Assembly (NCBI GenBank): GCA_900128395.1 | Contig: LT649272.1 | Span: 1 to 49,631 of the forward strand | Direction of reading: 5' to 3' | Source: Stramenopiles sp. TOSAG23-2 | Taxonomy: Eukaryota > Sar | DNA: 49,631 bases | Part shown: positions 9,274 to 19,573 of the stretch, piece by piece | Numbering within the stretch: position 1 is the first letter of the stretch | Layout of the letters: every line of letters starts with the position of its first letter | Notes under the pieces: model-generated | The model's input: the letters and a program-made list of their open reading frames with translations, nothing else | Database searches by the model: none | What the model was told of the DNA's origin: nothing | Position numbers and translations under genes: made by a program

Positions 9274-10443
9274 TCAATACGTAAAGTGACAATAAGCAAT
9301 TCAAAAGGTATGCCACCATATTCACCTGCATGCCTTTTAGATGATAAATATGTCTTTATTTCAGGCCAAGTTGCACTTGATCCAAATGCAACTGGACCGA
9401 AAGTATTAGTCGGTGGAGATGATGTTGGAGCACAAGCAACACAAGTTTTGAAAAATGTATCAGCATTATTAGCACAGTCTGGCTCAAGTTGGGGTTCAGC
9501 ATGTTTTGTTCAAATTTTCCTTACTGATATTTCAAACTATGGTGCATTAAATACTGCATATGAAGCAGCATTGCAAGGAGTGGACAAACCGCCGACCAGA
9601 GCATGCTTTGCAGTCAAACGATTACCACGTGGTGCATTGTGTGAGATTGAATGCATTGCTTTGAAAGATGGATCTAGTAGTAGAGAGACAATACCGGGGA
9701 ATAAATTATTTAGCAAAGCAGTTATCACGGATGACCTCGTTTTTGTTGCTGGGCAATTAGCATTGGATCCATCTAGTGGTACAAAAGAATTGGTATCGAA
9801 AGGTGATCCAGCTGGTGAAGCACGCCAAGCATTGAAAAACGTACAATCTATATTGGAAGCATCTGGGTCATCATTGGATAATGTAGTTAAAGTGACTGTT
9901 TTATTGAATTCTATTGAATCATATGCTGCAGTCAATGAAGCATATAAAGAATTTTTTAAATCTAATCCACCTGCAAGAGCTGCATTTGAAGTAAAACAAT
10001 TGCCTTTAAGTGGCGAGGTAGAGATATATTGTACTGCAGTGAAAAACAATGGAGTACGTAATATCATCGCTGGACGCAGTGCAGTGCCGGTGTATTCACC
10101 AGCTATTATTGCAACAGAGAAAAAAGTTATTTTTGTCTCTGGTCAAGTTGCATTAAATCCAGAAAATACTACTTCAAAAGAATTAGTTGGTGGAGACGAT
10201 GTAGCAAAGCAAGCGACGCAAGCAATTTCAAATTTAAAAAAAGTATTGGAAAGTAGTGGAACCACATTAGGGAATGTATGTAAAGTGAATATATTTATTA
10301 TGAACATGGATGATTATGGTAAAATTAATGAAGTATATATTAATTTTTTTGGCAAGGAAAAATTACCAGCACGTGCAGTTGTTCAAGTTGCAAACTTGCC
10401 ATTAGGTGCATTGGTAGAATTGGAATGTGTTGCATGTTGTTAA
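9250..10443 (+). CDS. Triple RidA (YjgF/YER057c/UK114) domain protein
   Basis: 397 residues consisting of three consecutive RidA domains (about 1-130, 131-262 and 263-397) with almost no linker. RidA enzymes hydrolyse reactive enamine/imine intermediates made by PLP enzymes such as threonine dehydratase, and the functional unit is normally a homotrimer with active sites between subunits. Each domain keeps the hallmark (P)xRA segment with the key Arg (PPTRACF, PPARAAF, LPARAVV) and the following Glu-containing strand (CEIECIA, VEIYCTA, VELECVA), so all three sites may be usable. Typical RidA is about 130 residues. A three-domain chain could fold as a pseudo-trimer in one polypeptide (inference). 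The start at 9250 is the ATG of the second leader copy and is the only one in frame with the whole domain 1. Confidence 0.9.
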   Translation: MSSVVAQQSIRKVTISNSKGMPPYSPACLLDDKYVFISGQVALDPNATGPKVLVGGDDVGAQATQVLKNVSALLAQSGSSWGSACFVQIFLTDISNYGALNTAYEAALQGVDKPPTRACFAVKRLPRGALCEIECIALKDGSSSRETIPGNKLFSKAVITDDLVFVAGQLALDPSSGTKELVSKGDPAGEARQALKNVQSILEASGSSLDNVVKVTVLLNSIESYAAVNEAYKEFFKSNPPARAAFEVKQLPLSGEVEIYCTAVKNNGVRNIIAGRSAVPVYSPAIIATEKKVIFVSGQVALNPENTTSKELVGGDDVAKQATQAISNLKKVLESSGTTLGNVCKVNIFIMNMDDYGKINEVYINFFGKEKLPARAVVQVANLPLGALVELECVACC

Positions 10444-10844
10444 ATATATCTAGTATCATAGAGTGAGATATAGTTAATCATTAAAGCTGATATGCGCTGG
10501 TGCGCGCGTGTGGCATGTACCGATGTGTGTGTATTTCTTACGTATAAAAATGGCGTATTTGTGTGGAGAGAGAAACCCCAAAAGATATAGTATAATATTA
10601 GAAAATTAATATACATATATTATGATACGAACCCCGGTTGATATGATCATATATATATCAACACACTAGTGTGAGATACGATGTCGTAGAATTATTTCAC
10701 ACAGAGGTATTGTATTCTTTTGAAGAGTAGGAATTATCATGCCGGCATGAGTAAATTAAAACAATAAATTATGCGTAAATTAATTATATACTCGTACGAA
10801 GTAATATTTTTATTGATACTCGTAATTACACGTCGTATTTTTTT
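10444..10844. other. Intergenic region between convergent genes
   Basis: 3' flanks of the RidA gene and of the amino-acid transporter. It contains a GC-rich perfect 14-bp palindrome (10737-10750, core CATGCCGGCATG) and CGTA-containing motifs near 10790-10835 (TCGTACGAAG, ACTCGTAATT). No gene seen. Confidence 0.5.
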
Positions 10845-12431
10845 TTACTCCTTCGTACCACTACATAATGAAACTACTTCTTCATCGTCTTTTGTTAAAT
10901 CTACTAAAATTAAAATAAATCCAATAACTGCTAATGGAATAGAACAATAATAAATAATTTTTGCACGTAAACGCCATTGAGCTATATTTACACCATTATT
11001 GTTATTTCTACTATTGGAACCAATTCCATCTTCCGTATCTATTGCTTCCATATAATTACCACCACTAACATTATTATTATATACATTCGTAGCTTTTAAA
11101 TACATAAATGAAGGGATAATAAAACAAAGCGTCGTGCCAGCTAATGCACCAGTAATACCAAATATAACTTCTATTGATGGAAGGACAATTGCAACACAAA
11201 AACCACTGAGACATACAATTACTGTTTCAGCATACCAACGTTGACTTAAACATTTTGTTTGTGGGTCAGTATTAAATACAAAATTTTCAAACCAATCAAT
11301 TTTCATTAACATTTTGTCAAGACTATCACGTAATGGAAATACTACTAATGGATATGTGAAACATAATGATACGGCAAATACGGCTTGTAAAAAATTTGGA
11401 AAGAAACCATTATGTTTACTATAATTTAATAAGATATCACCTGCTGTGTAACTTTGAAATGTCATTGCACCAAAAATGCCAATAGATAAATACAAAGTAC
11501 AACAAAGCACAATTGCAATTGTCACCGCATTATTAAATGATTTTGTCGTAGCATTTTTTAAACTCATATATTCACTGTAAACAGGAAATAAAATGGTATG
11601 ACATGCAAATGCTAATGTTTGGATTGGTATGATACGTGCAAAATCAATTGTAAATCCAATTTCTTGTTTTTCATTTGCATTTCCACTATCAATTGCAGCT
11701 TGTACTGTATCTTCATATGAATGGCTAAAATAAATCATCACTACTGCAATACCAAATGTTGTATAAATCGCGCTGCCTAAATAGGAAGTAAAACGCAATT
11801 GATCAAATGTACGTATGCAACAAAGTGGAAATAATATAAAAATTAATACAGATAATAATGCACCAAATTTAGCATTTCCACCCAACCATCCACATATTAT
11901 ATCACCTATTACATCAATATATGCAATACTTGTCCCGAAATTAAGAAAAGCAATGAAAAAATCTGTCGCCATTGCACCTTTTGCGCCAAAATAAAATTCG
12001 ACTGCTTCGCTATATCCTTTTTTATTACTAATTTCACCAACATATGCCATCATAAATAAACTCCATTGCGTAAATAACGCCGTTGTACATAAAAACATGC
12101 CAGCAGCAACCATTCCGGCTTCTTTAAAACAATATGGTTGTGCAAGTACACCAGCACCAACCACTGCATTTACTAAATTAAAAATAACCGGCCTAGTTGA
12201 TGGCCTATCACCAACAATTGCACCACCGCTGGATGAGGAGTTTGGACCATCAGGCAATAAATTATTACTATTACTATTATTGTCAGATAATATATTATCC
12301 GTAGCTGCTAATAAACTGTCAGCTTTGGAAATCATAGCATCAAATGAATTATTTCTATCTTTGCCATTATTTCCATTGTTGATATTACCATTGTTTGTAG
12401 TATTAGTATTAGTAGTAGTAGGTTGTTGCAT
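10845..12431 (-). CDS. AAAP/SLC38-type amino-acid transporter
   Basis: 528 residues, ATG at 12431. The N-terminal 75 residues are Asn/Thr/Ser-rich and disordered. The first transmembrane segment carries the family's signature NAVVGAGVLAQPY with the helix break typical of amino acid/auxin permease (APC-fold) carriers. About 11 hydrophobic segments follow, and the motif CHTILFPVYSEY in the middle matches the conserved 'FacH....iy' block. The length is normal for the family. It likely moves neutral amino acids across the plasma or vacuolar membrane; substrate and direction are not visible. No intron. Convergent with the RidA gene. Confidence 0.88.
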   Translation of the reverse strand: MQQPTTTNTNTTNNGNINNGNNGKDRNNSFDAMISKADSLLAATDNILSDNNSNSNNLLPDGPNSSSSGGAIVGDRPSTRPVIFNLVNAVVGAGVLAQPYCFKEAGMVAAGMFLCTTALFTQWSLFMMAYVGEISNKKGYSEAVEFYFGAKGAMATDFFIAFLNFGTSIAYIDVIGDIICGWLGGNAKFGALLSVLIFILFPLCCIRTFDQLRFTSYLGSAIYTTFGIAVVMIYFSHSYEDTVQAAIDSGNANEKQEIGFTIDFARIIPIQTLAFACHTILFPVYSEYMSLKNATTKSFNNAVTIAIVLCCTLYLSIGIFGAMTFQSYTAGDILLNYSKHNGFFPNFLQAVFAVSLCFTYPLVVFPLRDSLDKMLMKIDWFENFVFNTDPQTKCLSQRWYAETVIVCLSGFCVAIVLPSIEVIFGITGALAGTTLCFIIPSFMYLKATNVYNNNVSGGNYMEAIDTEDGIGSNSRNNNNGVNIAQWRLRAKIIYYCSIPLAVIGFILILVDLTKDDEEVVSLCSGTKE

Positions 12432-12715
12432 CTTTTTTGTATGTATATATATATATATATGTGCGTGTGTATATATTATGATTAAAAAGAAAAGGAAAAA
12501 AATATGAAAACAAGGTTATACTTTCTCTCTCTATATATATATATATGTGACATACCAGGTATCGATATATATTTATATTAAATTTATATTATTAGTTGTT
12601 TATACTTTATATAGTAGTTTATTATTATTTTTTAGCTCAAATTTTTTACCTAATAAACCTTAAAATTATAAGGGATATCCGGGATATCACTCTTTCTTAT
12701 TTTACGATTGTATTT

Positions 12716-15700
12716 CTATTCCTTTAAATTGAATTTTTCATACAAGGAAGTAAACAACCCATCTTTATCCTTTAATAATTCTTGTGGACTTCCAAATTCA
12801 ACGCAACTTCCTTTATCCATGACCAATATGTAATCTGAATCAATCACCGTATCCAAACGATGCGCAATAGTCAATACAGTGCAATTAGTAAATGCAATAC
12901 GTATCATTTTCTGCAAAATTGCATCTGTTTCTGGATCAATTGATGCAGAACATTCATCTAATAATAATACTTTTGAGTCTAACAATATAGCACGTGCTAA
13001 ACATATAAGTTGCCTTTCCCCAACACTCCAATTCGTCCCACCCAGGTCAACTGGAGAATCTAATCCATGTTTTGCTAAATCAACTTTGCCTAATACATCT
13101 AAAAGTTTATCATCTGAATATTTTGAATCACAATCAATATTTGAACGTAATGTCCCAGAAAACAATGTTGGAACTTGTGGAACAATACTCAAGCTTCTGC
13201 GTAAGGTAAATAATGACATTTTTTGTATATTTAAATCATCAATTATTATATTACCTAAATGTATTTCAACCATTCTAAAAAGCGCTAAAGCAATTGTTGA
13301 TTTACCAGCACCTGTTCTACCAACAATACCAACTCTACTACCAGCTGGTATATTAAAAGATAGATTTTCCAATGAATTATCTAGTCCTTCGCGATAACGT
13401 AAGGATACTTTGTCAAATATTATATTTCCTTCATATGGCCATTTCTTTGGAATTGTTACATCTGGGAAATCTTGATTTTGTTTTTGACTTTCTTCTGGTA
13501 AATAGGATGTATAATAATCAACACGCTCAACACTATTCATAGCAAGTTCTAAATCTACGGTTGTCCGTACAAATGTCGTGAGGGTCCTTGTAATTAACAT
13601 AATATTCATCAAAGAAGCACCTGCAATACCAGCACTAACATTCGCAACAATAACATAAATACCAACAAATAAAATACAAATGATTGTCATGATTTCGAAG
13701 CGAACATTTGCCCAACGCGAACAGGATAGATTCAAATAATAAAAACGATTATGATCATTAATTGCATCATCGTGGCGTTTAATCCATCTATCCATATCTC
13801 CAATTGCACTTATAACAGGCAAACCAGTCAATGCAGTTTTAAAATTTGTCATGATTGGAGATCTTCGTGTAGATGCATATCGTTTTAATTCTCGTGTAGT
13901 TCGTCTATACATCAATTGAACACGGTAATACAAACCTCCGACAAATGGTACCAGTATTAAAAATGTTGGTGTTAAAATAGAAACCAATACAATGACGCCA
14001 ATCAGTTTAAAGGTATCATCTATTGCATCTCTTAAAAGTTGAGGAACTTTATCATCTACTTTCTCAACATCTGAACTTAATCGTGATAAAATTCTGCCTG
14101 TAGGTGTAGTGTCAAACCAAGACATTGGTGCTCTCATGATGGAATGAAACATGTTAGCAAATAATTTCTTTGCTGCACGTATAGATGCAAAGACTAATAA
14201 TATAGAACGAATCACTGATACAAACAAGGCAATGAAAGCAAATAATATATAAATTTGCAAATAATATGCATTTATATCTGCTGTTTTATCACCATTTGTA
14301 TTTGCATCGCTGGTATCAGCCCATTCAGACATCCAAATATCCATTGCAAGCTTACTTCCTTCACGTATCACGAAAGTAATTAATATAGAAAATGCCAGGG
14401 CCTTTCCAAGCCCTAAATAATAAGCTAACCAAGTTCCTTTGCTTACAGCACCTTCAGCCTGATCCTCTTTGGTAATTAATTTACCTTTCTCAATGGTCTT
14501 TTTAACATATTTTAATTGTTCTTTTATAACTATATCTGTTACTTTTGTTTCCTCTGTTATCTTATTGCTATTTTTGCTCTTTCCCTCGTCTTTTTTTTCA
14601 GTACTGAGTAATGATGATGATACTGTTGGTGTTGTTGGTGATTGTTGTTGTTGTTGTTGTTGTTTTTCATCTTCTTCTTCAGCAGTAGTAGCATACGTTT
14701 CTTCCCATGTATACATTAAATTTCCTAATTTACTATTTGTTTTACCTTCTTGCATGGCCTCAGCAGGTGTTTTATTTTCAATTATTTCACATGCAGAGAC
14801 TTGTTCCGAAGACGATTCTAGTAAAATCAATCGATCTGCCGCTTTCATATATGCTTGCTGATGACAGGTTAATAATCTCAATTTATTGCCTAACAAGCCA
14901 TTATTTGAAATGACATTATCAAATATATGTTTTGCAACATGTGCATCGACTGCAGCTAATGGATCGTCTAACAAATAGATTTGGCTATTTGCATACACAG
15001 CACGTGCAAGACTCACTCGCATTTTTTGCCCACCTGATAAATTAATACCACTTTCACCAATTTCTGTTGAATCTCCTTCAGACAATTGTTCCAAATCTGG
15101 CTCCAATGCACATGCTTTGATAACTTTTCTATACCATGCCATATCAAATGCATTGCCAAATATAATATTTTCTCTTAACGTATCATTTAAAACAAAAGGA
15201 ACTTGTGGTACGTAGCTAACAGAACCTTTCACATCAATATTTGAACCATCTATATTCATACGTGGACATTCACCTAATATCGAATTAAACAAGGTACTCT
15301 TTCCACTTCCAACACTTCCATATATTAATATTAATTGTTTTGCATTTACATTTAAATTGATATTTTTTAATGTCGGTTGTATTAGTACATCTTCGTTATT
15401 TTTATTACTTTTTGTATCGATTACTATATTACCTTTCATCTTTTCATTACTTTTTTCTTTCTTCTTCTTCTTATTGTTATTACTACCTGCACTTAAGTCA
15501 ATTTCATTTACTAATGACCATGAAAAAGAACAATTCTTAAGTGATATACAAACATCATTTTCATTTTCTGCTTTGGAAAATTTTATTCGATCCAATTCCA
15601 ACGAATGTAAAAACTTTTGGGCACGCTCCACACCAATTAAACCATCTAAAACACGGTTCAATACGCGAGGAAACATGTACAATGGCTTACGTAACATATT

Positions 15701-16873
15701 TAACAACGTTAATGTAGTAAATGCCGTTGAAGCTTTAATTTCATTTCCAAGCAAGGAATATGTAGCAAATGTCCCAGCAGCAATAAGTAATGGCGTTATC
15801 GTTAAAAATAAATAGTTTAACATTGATAAAATCATATATGATTTTAATTCCTTTAGTTCTTTTTTGCGTACTTTATTGACTTGTCCCATAACAATTCCTT
15901 CCCATGCAAGCAATTTAATAGCTCTAATGCCTTCAATTATTGAATTTAATAATGAAACACGCTTATCAGATTCCACAAGTAATTTTCTTCGTAATTTAGT
16001 AACTGCTTCTGCTAATTTGATTTGTACTGGGAACAAAATTAAAATAAATGCTAATGCAACCAATGCACTAATAATGCCTATGTAGGCAGATAAAAAAAAC
16101 AAGGAAATTATCATAGCAGTTGGTTGCCACCAGAAATTTTGAAATAATCGTGAACCAAATGACATTTTCTCTGCATCGTTTCCAATTAAATTAATAGCTT
16201 GACCAACTGCACCACCTTTAATGTAGCTAAGTTCCAATGATTTACGAAAGATTAAACCACTCATAGCATTTTTACGTGATATACCAATTGCACATGTTAA
16301 ATTTACATAATACTGCATTTCAACTATACGAACAAGTAATAGACCAACCATTAAAAAAACAAGAAATAATGCATATGAAATACCATATCGTTGTGCAACG
16401 CCGTCAGTACTCCCATCGTATTTACTTTCAATATAATCTAAAATTAATGACAATAAAATTGGTTGTGTAAATGCTAAACATTCTCCAAAAAATTTCAAAA
16501 AAGAACATAATATCCATCCACTCAATCTAAAACGTATCAAAGCGCGCAAAAATGGATGTCTTTTCATGCAACAAAAATGCTTTGTTCTTTTTAATTCTTG
16601 GTCATAATATTCTTCCAGTTGTATGACTCTAATTTTTGACTCTTCATGTTTTGGAGTATACCATACATATTTATCTGTTAATAAATTATCGTACCCAGCA
16701 TGAAATAATGGATCCATCCATGTAAAAAATAATCTAGAGCAAAGGGATGACGTAAATTCTGGTATTGGACGATCGAATTGATTTTTTCCATATTTTTCAT
16801 TAGTTTGTTTTGGTTTTATATTGGCCTTATCTTCCTGTTTCTTTTTATTCATATCCACATTATTATGTTTCAT
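12716..16873 (-). CDS. ABC transporter, subfamily C (MRP-like full transporter)
   Basis: 1385 residues, single exon, ATG at 16873, stop TAG. Order: TMD1 (about 95-430), NBD1 (about 445-690), a Gln/Ser/Lys-rich linker, TMD2 (about 800-1120) and NBD2 (about 1150-1385). NBD1 has Walker A GSVGSGKST (about 519), signature LSGGQ (about 612) and Walker B LLDDP, with Asp where NBD2 has the catalytic Glu, the usual ABCC asymmetry. NBD2 has Walker A GRTGAGKST (about 1185), degenerate signature SVGERQ and Walker B LLLDEC. It lacks TMD0, so it resembles 'short' MRPs such as the ABCC4 type, which export organic anions and conjugates. A poly-Gln stretch (CAA repeats, 14645-14665) lies in the linker. Its first 57 codons and promoter are duplicated at 19372-19818. 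Confidence 0.95.
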   Translation of the reverse strand: MKHNNVDMNKKKQEDKANIKPKQTNEKYGKNQFDRPIPEFTSSLCSRLFFTWMDPLFHAGYDNLLTDKYVWYTPKHEESKIRVIQLEEYYDQELKRTKHFCCMKRHPFLRALIRFRLSGWILCSFLKFFGECLAFTQPILLSLILDYIESKYDGSTDGVAQRYGISYALFLVFLMVGLLLVRIVEMQYYVNLTCAIGISRKNAMSGLIFRKSLELSYIKGGAVGQAINLIGNDAEKMSFGSRLFQNFWWQPTAMIISLFFLSAYIGIISALVALAFILILFPVQIKLAEAVTKLRRKLLVESDKRVSLLNSIIEGIRAIKLLAWEGIVMGQVNKVRKKELKELKSYMILSMLNYLFLTITPLLIAAGTFATYSLLGNEIKASTAFTTLTLLNMLRKPLYMFPRVLNRVLDGLIGVERAQKFLHSLELDRIKFSKAENENDVCISLKNCSFSWSLVNEIDLSAGSNNNKKKKKEKSNEKMKGNIVIDTKSNKNNEDVLIQPTLKNINLNVNAKQLILIYGSVGSGKSTLFNSILGECPRMNIDGSNIDVKGSVSYVPQVPFVLNDTLRENIIFGNAFDMAWYRKVIKACALEPDLEQLSEGDSTEIGESGINLSGGQKMRVSLARAVYANSQIYLLDDPLAAVDAHVAKHIFDNVISNNGLLGNKLRLLTCHQQAYMKAADRLILLESSSEQVSACEIIENKTPAEAMQEGKTNSKLGNLMYTWEETYATTAEEEDEKQQQQQQQSPTTPTVSSSLLSTEKKDEGKSKNSNKITEETKVTDIVIKEQLKYVKKTIEKGKLITKEDQAEGAVSKGTWLAYYLGLGKALAFSILITFVIREGSKLAMDIWMSEWADTSDANTNGDKTADINAYYLQIYILFAFIALFVSVIRSILLVFASIRAAKKLFANMFHSIMRAPMSWFDTTPTGRILSRLSSDVEKVDDKVPQLLRDAIDDTFKLIGVIVLVSILTPTFLILVPFVGGLYYRVQLMYRRTTRELKRYASTRRSPIMTNFKTALTGLPVISAIGDMDRWIKRHDDAINDHNRFYYLNLSCSRWANVRFEIMTIICILFVGIYVIVANVSAGIAGASLMNIMLITRTLTTFVRTTVDLELAMNSVERVDYYTSYLPEESQKQNQDFPDVTIPKKWPYEGNIIFDKVSLRYREGLDNSLENLSFNIPAGSRVGIVGRTGAGKSTIALALFRMVEIHLGNIIIDDLNIQKMSLFTLRRSLSIVPQVPTLFSGTLRSNIDCDSKYSDDKLLDVLGKVDLAKHGLDSPVDLGGTNWSVGERQLICLARAILLDSKVLLLDECSASIDPETDAILQKMIRIAFTNCTVLTIAHRLDTVIDSDYILVMDKGSCVEFGSPQELLKDKDGLFTSLYEKFNLKE

Positions 16874-17112
16874 TATATATTATATATATATTTAATTATA
16901 TGCAGCTATATAATGTGCAATTTATTAGGATGTGATGATATATTTTTATACAATCGTAAATCGCTAAATAATAATGATTGAATAAATGTTTATCATCACT
17001 GATGGTATTGGGAGATGATAGAGATGGAAGTTGAACGGATGAGAGCCAATTGAAGGTATAACATAGGAGAGTAAGAGGATACTTCATTCTATTTTCAAAA
17101 TGTTTTCCAACT
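16703..17112. repeat. Direct repeat copy 1 (5' end and promoter of the ABC gene)
   Basis: About 410 bp beginning within codon 57 of the ABC gene and running past its ATG into the upstream region. It recurs at 19372-19818 with scattered substitutions and an expanded AT microsatellite in the second copy. The spacing between copies is 2669 bp. Confidence 0.93.
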
Positions 17113-17847
17113 TTTTTTAATAATAATATAAATATTTTTCATTCTTCATTCTTATCTTACTATCTTTTTGTTTCAGATGATGGGGGGGTGCCACAAAATC
17201 GATTTATTATTTCCTATCCAAACACTACGAGTAAGTATAATAAAATAAATCGATTTGGTGATGATCGAAAAAAAAACATACCAAACATGCATCGAAGTAT
17301 GGAAATTGAAGCAGGTGTTGTTCTAAGATATCTAAAGTAATCATATTGGTGATTATTTTTATTTAAATTTGAATTTGGCGTTTTTTAGAGGATGATGTGT
17401 GTGACATGTGTGTATTTTTTATACTTAAATTACCGACACTACAAAACCTAATCCTATCAAATACGTAATAGATTTCTACCTTTTTTTGATCAAAATCAAT
17501 AGTGAGTAGTTATAAAAATTAACATGGACACAGCATATGTACAGTACTAGGGGGAATAATGGCACGAACCGTACTTGACTATACCAATTAATTTTATTAG
17601 CATAGGGATAGCAGGTGTGTCATCAAGGATTTTCCCAGAAGGCTACTTTTGAGGGGATAAAGATAAGAACCGACGACCTTAACCTGATTACGTATAATAA
17701 TAAAAAATAATAATAATAATATTTTGCTTAATGGGTGTTAATGAAACGATTAATACTTTATTCTATCACGCTTGTTCAACGGGAAACAAGTAAGAATCAG
17801 CAAAGTAACAAGATCAAGAATCTTCTCGCAACAACAAAACAAAAAAT
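17113..17847. other. Region upstream of the 12-TM membrane protein gene
   Basis: No coding sequence recognised. It contains a G7 run (about 17184-17190), an imperfect inverted repeat around ATCGATTTATT / AATAAATCGAT (17196-17256) and a slightly more GC-rich block at 17560-17690. It should include the promoter of the gene starting at 17848. Confidence 0.4.
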
Positions 17848-19356
17848 ATGAATACTGATTCTAAGTCGAAAACACAGGAACTTGTTGGGGTTTCGCCTGG
17901 GACTCGGGTGTTAACTAATGCAAATAACCGTAGGGGCAGAGTGCCTAAACGTCGAAGTGTTCGATTAATGGGGAATATAGTTGAACTGGACGAGTGGTTG
18001 GATTGGAGAGTGAAGTGGGGACAGCGTGGTGCGGCGACGAGTAGTGGACTTGCTGTTTTGTCTTTTGTGCTTAATAGTATACTGTTCGATTTTTCAAACA
18101 CCCCTCTAAATATTATGATGCTTACGAATTTCGTTGGACTTATTGTAGGTTTTGGAATGATCTATTATAAGAACATTTCCTTCGTGATCGTCCGAAGACT
18201 CTTAAAAGAAGTGAATGTGGTTCTAATATTAATGATAGGAATAATTCTGTTTATAATAGAGTGTGTTAGACCAGATGATGTAGTAATGTCTCCAATTAAT
18301 GGTTTTGTCTATCTTTTTGGAACAAGTGTTTTTGTCTTTCTAGATGCTGTAAAAGTGAAAAGTAGAGTTTTGGTGTTGATTATTGGGATTATTGTTGCCC
18401 TAATCAACTTGTTCAATGTATACAGTAGAATTTTTGGTGGAGCTGATGTTGGTGTCATTCTCTTCCAATACGGCGATGATTACGTCTTTCGTAAACGTTC
18501 GATTAAATGCTTGTGTTTTGTTCAAATATTTTTGTTTAGTTTAAATGGAATGTGGACGGTTTTCAAAGATAAAAAGATGGAAATGATGATATTTGCTACA
18601 GGCAATATTTACCGTAATTCTATGATACAAGCTAATGTAGATAGGGACAACAATGGGATTAATAAATGCACAACGAGATGGGGGGAAATTGGAATAGGCT
18701 CATTTGGATACCTATCGTTGATGGGGTATATTTTTACTGAGAACAACGAAATATTAAGGATTGTAACTATTTTTGTTGGTTTAATTACTTTTCTCTTTAT
18801 GGTGTTATTTTACTACAAAAATATTTCATACAGTATTTTGAAAAGATTATTACAAGAAGCAAACATTATAATGATTTTGCTGCTTGCACTATATAATTTT
18901 GCTATAGAAGTTGGTCTACCATCAGATTCATTAGCATACTTGTATGGTCTTCTCTATTTATTTCTTGTGATGTTTTTCATATTTTTGGATGCTACCAAAT
19001 TAAAAAGTAGACAATTTTTATTGATTATTGTTTTTAATTTTGTGGTGTTGAACTTGTTTAATATTTATGGAAATACATTTCGTGGATGGAATCAGAATAT
19101 TCAACTTTTACAATACAAAATCGAGGAAGAAGAATATACAATTATGAAACGATCTACAAAACGATCAATTTACATACAAATTTTCTTGTTTAGTTTAAAT
19201 GGGTTATGGACAATGTTCAAAGATAAAAAGATGGAAATGATGATGTTTGCTACAGGCAATATTTACCGTGAAACTGGCACCGCTTCAAAGTATGTCGAAG
19301 ATAGAGAACATATTATGCGAATGCGAAGTGAAACATCAGCAGCATCGATGGTTTAA
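17848..19356 (+). CDS. Internally duplicated multi-pass membrane protein, family not recognised
   Basis: 502 residues from ATG 17848, no intron. A basic soluble N terminus (about 1-60) is followed by two related halves of about 220 residues, each with about six hydrophobic segments (12 in all). Each half ends in a near-identical motif, WTxFKDKKMEMMxFATGNIY, just after a TM helix containing FSLNG. Other paired motifs are YYKNIS, RRLL(K/Q)EANI-like and FLDA.K.KSR. The C terminus is short and soluble. I recognise no transporter or channel signature; a lineage-specific gene family is likely. The gene sits inside a pair of direct repeats derived from the ABC gene, and its 3' end overlaps an antisense ORF fragment of that gene by 21 bases. 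Confidence 0.8.
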   Translation: MNTDSKSKTQELVGVSPGTRVLTNANNRRGRVPKRRSVRLMGNIVELDEWLDWRVKWGQRGAATSSGLAVLSFVLNSILFDFSNTPLNIMMLTNFVGLIVGFGMIYYKNISFVIVRRLLKEVNVVLILMIGIILFIIECVRPDDVVMSPINGFVYLFGTSVFVFLDAVKVKSRVLVLIIGIIVALINLFNVYSRIFGGADVGVILFQYGDDYVFRKRSIKCLCFVQIFLFSLNGMWTVFKDKKMEMMIFATGNIYRNSMIQANVDRDNNGINKCTTRWGEIGIGSFGYLSLMGYIFTENNEILRIVTIFVGLITFLFMVLFYYKNISYSILKRLLQEANIIMILLLALYNFAIEVGLPSDSLAYLYGLLYLFLVMFFIFLDATKLKSRQFLLIIVFNFVVLNLFNIYGNTFRGWNQNIQLLQYKIEEEEYTIMKRSTKRSIYIQIFLFSLNGLWTMFKDKKMEMMMFATGNIYRETGTASKYVEDREHIMRMRSETSAASMV

Positions 19357-19542
19357 ATAAATGAATAAAAAAAATAATGGATCCATCCATGTAAAAAATA
19401 ATCTAGAGCAAAGGGATGACGTAAATTCTGGTATTGGACGATAGAATTGATTTTTTCCATATTTTTCATTAGTTTGTTTTGGTTTTATATTGGCCTTATC
19501 TTCCTGTTTCTTTTTATTCATATCCACATTATTATGTTTCAT
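19336..19542 (-). pseudogene. Truncated 5' copy of the ABC transporter gene
   Basis: From ATG 19542 the first 57 codons match the ABC transporter N terminus (MKHNNVDMNKK..., with Asp-to-Tyr in the FDRPIP segment). At 19372 the similarity stops and the frame runs about 11 codons into unrelated sequence to a stop. It ends before any transmembrane domain, so it cannot transport. It retains the duplicated ABC promoter and points into the membrane protein gene in antisense. Confidence 0.9.

Positions 19543-19573
<31 letters not shown>

Noticed and set aside
14645-14665. CAA-repeat in the ABC linker as a frameshift or mutation hotspot
   Set aside because: The frame is intact through it and both flanks are normal coding sequence; it is an ordinary poly-Gln linker.
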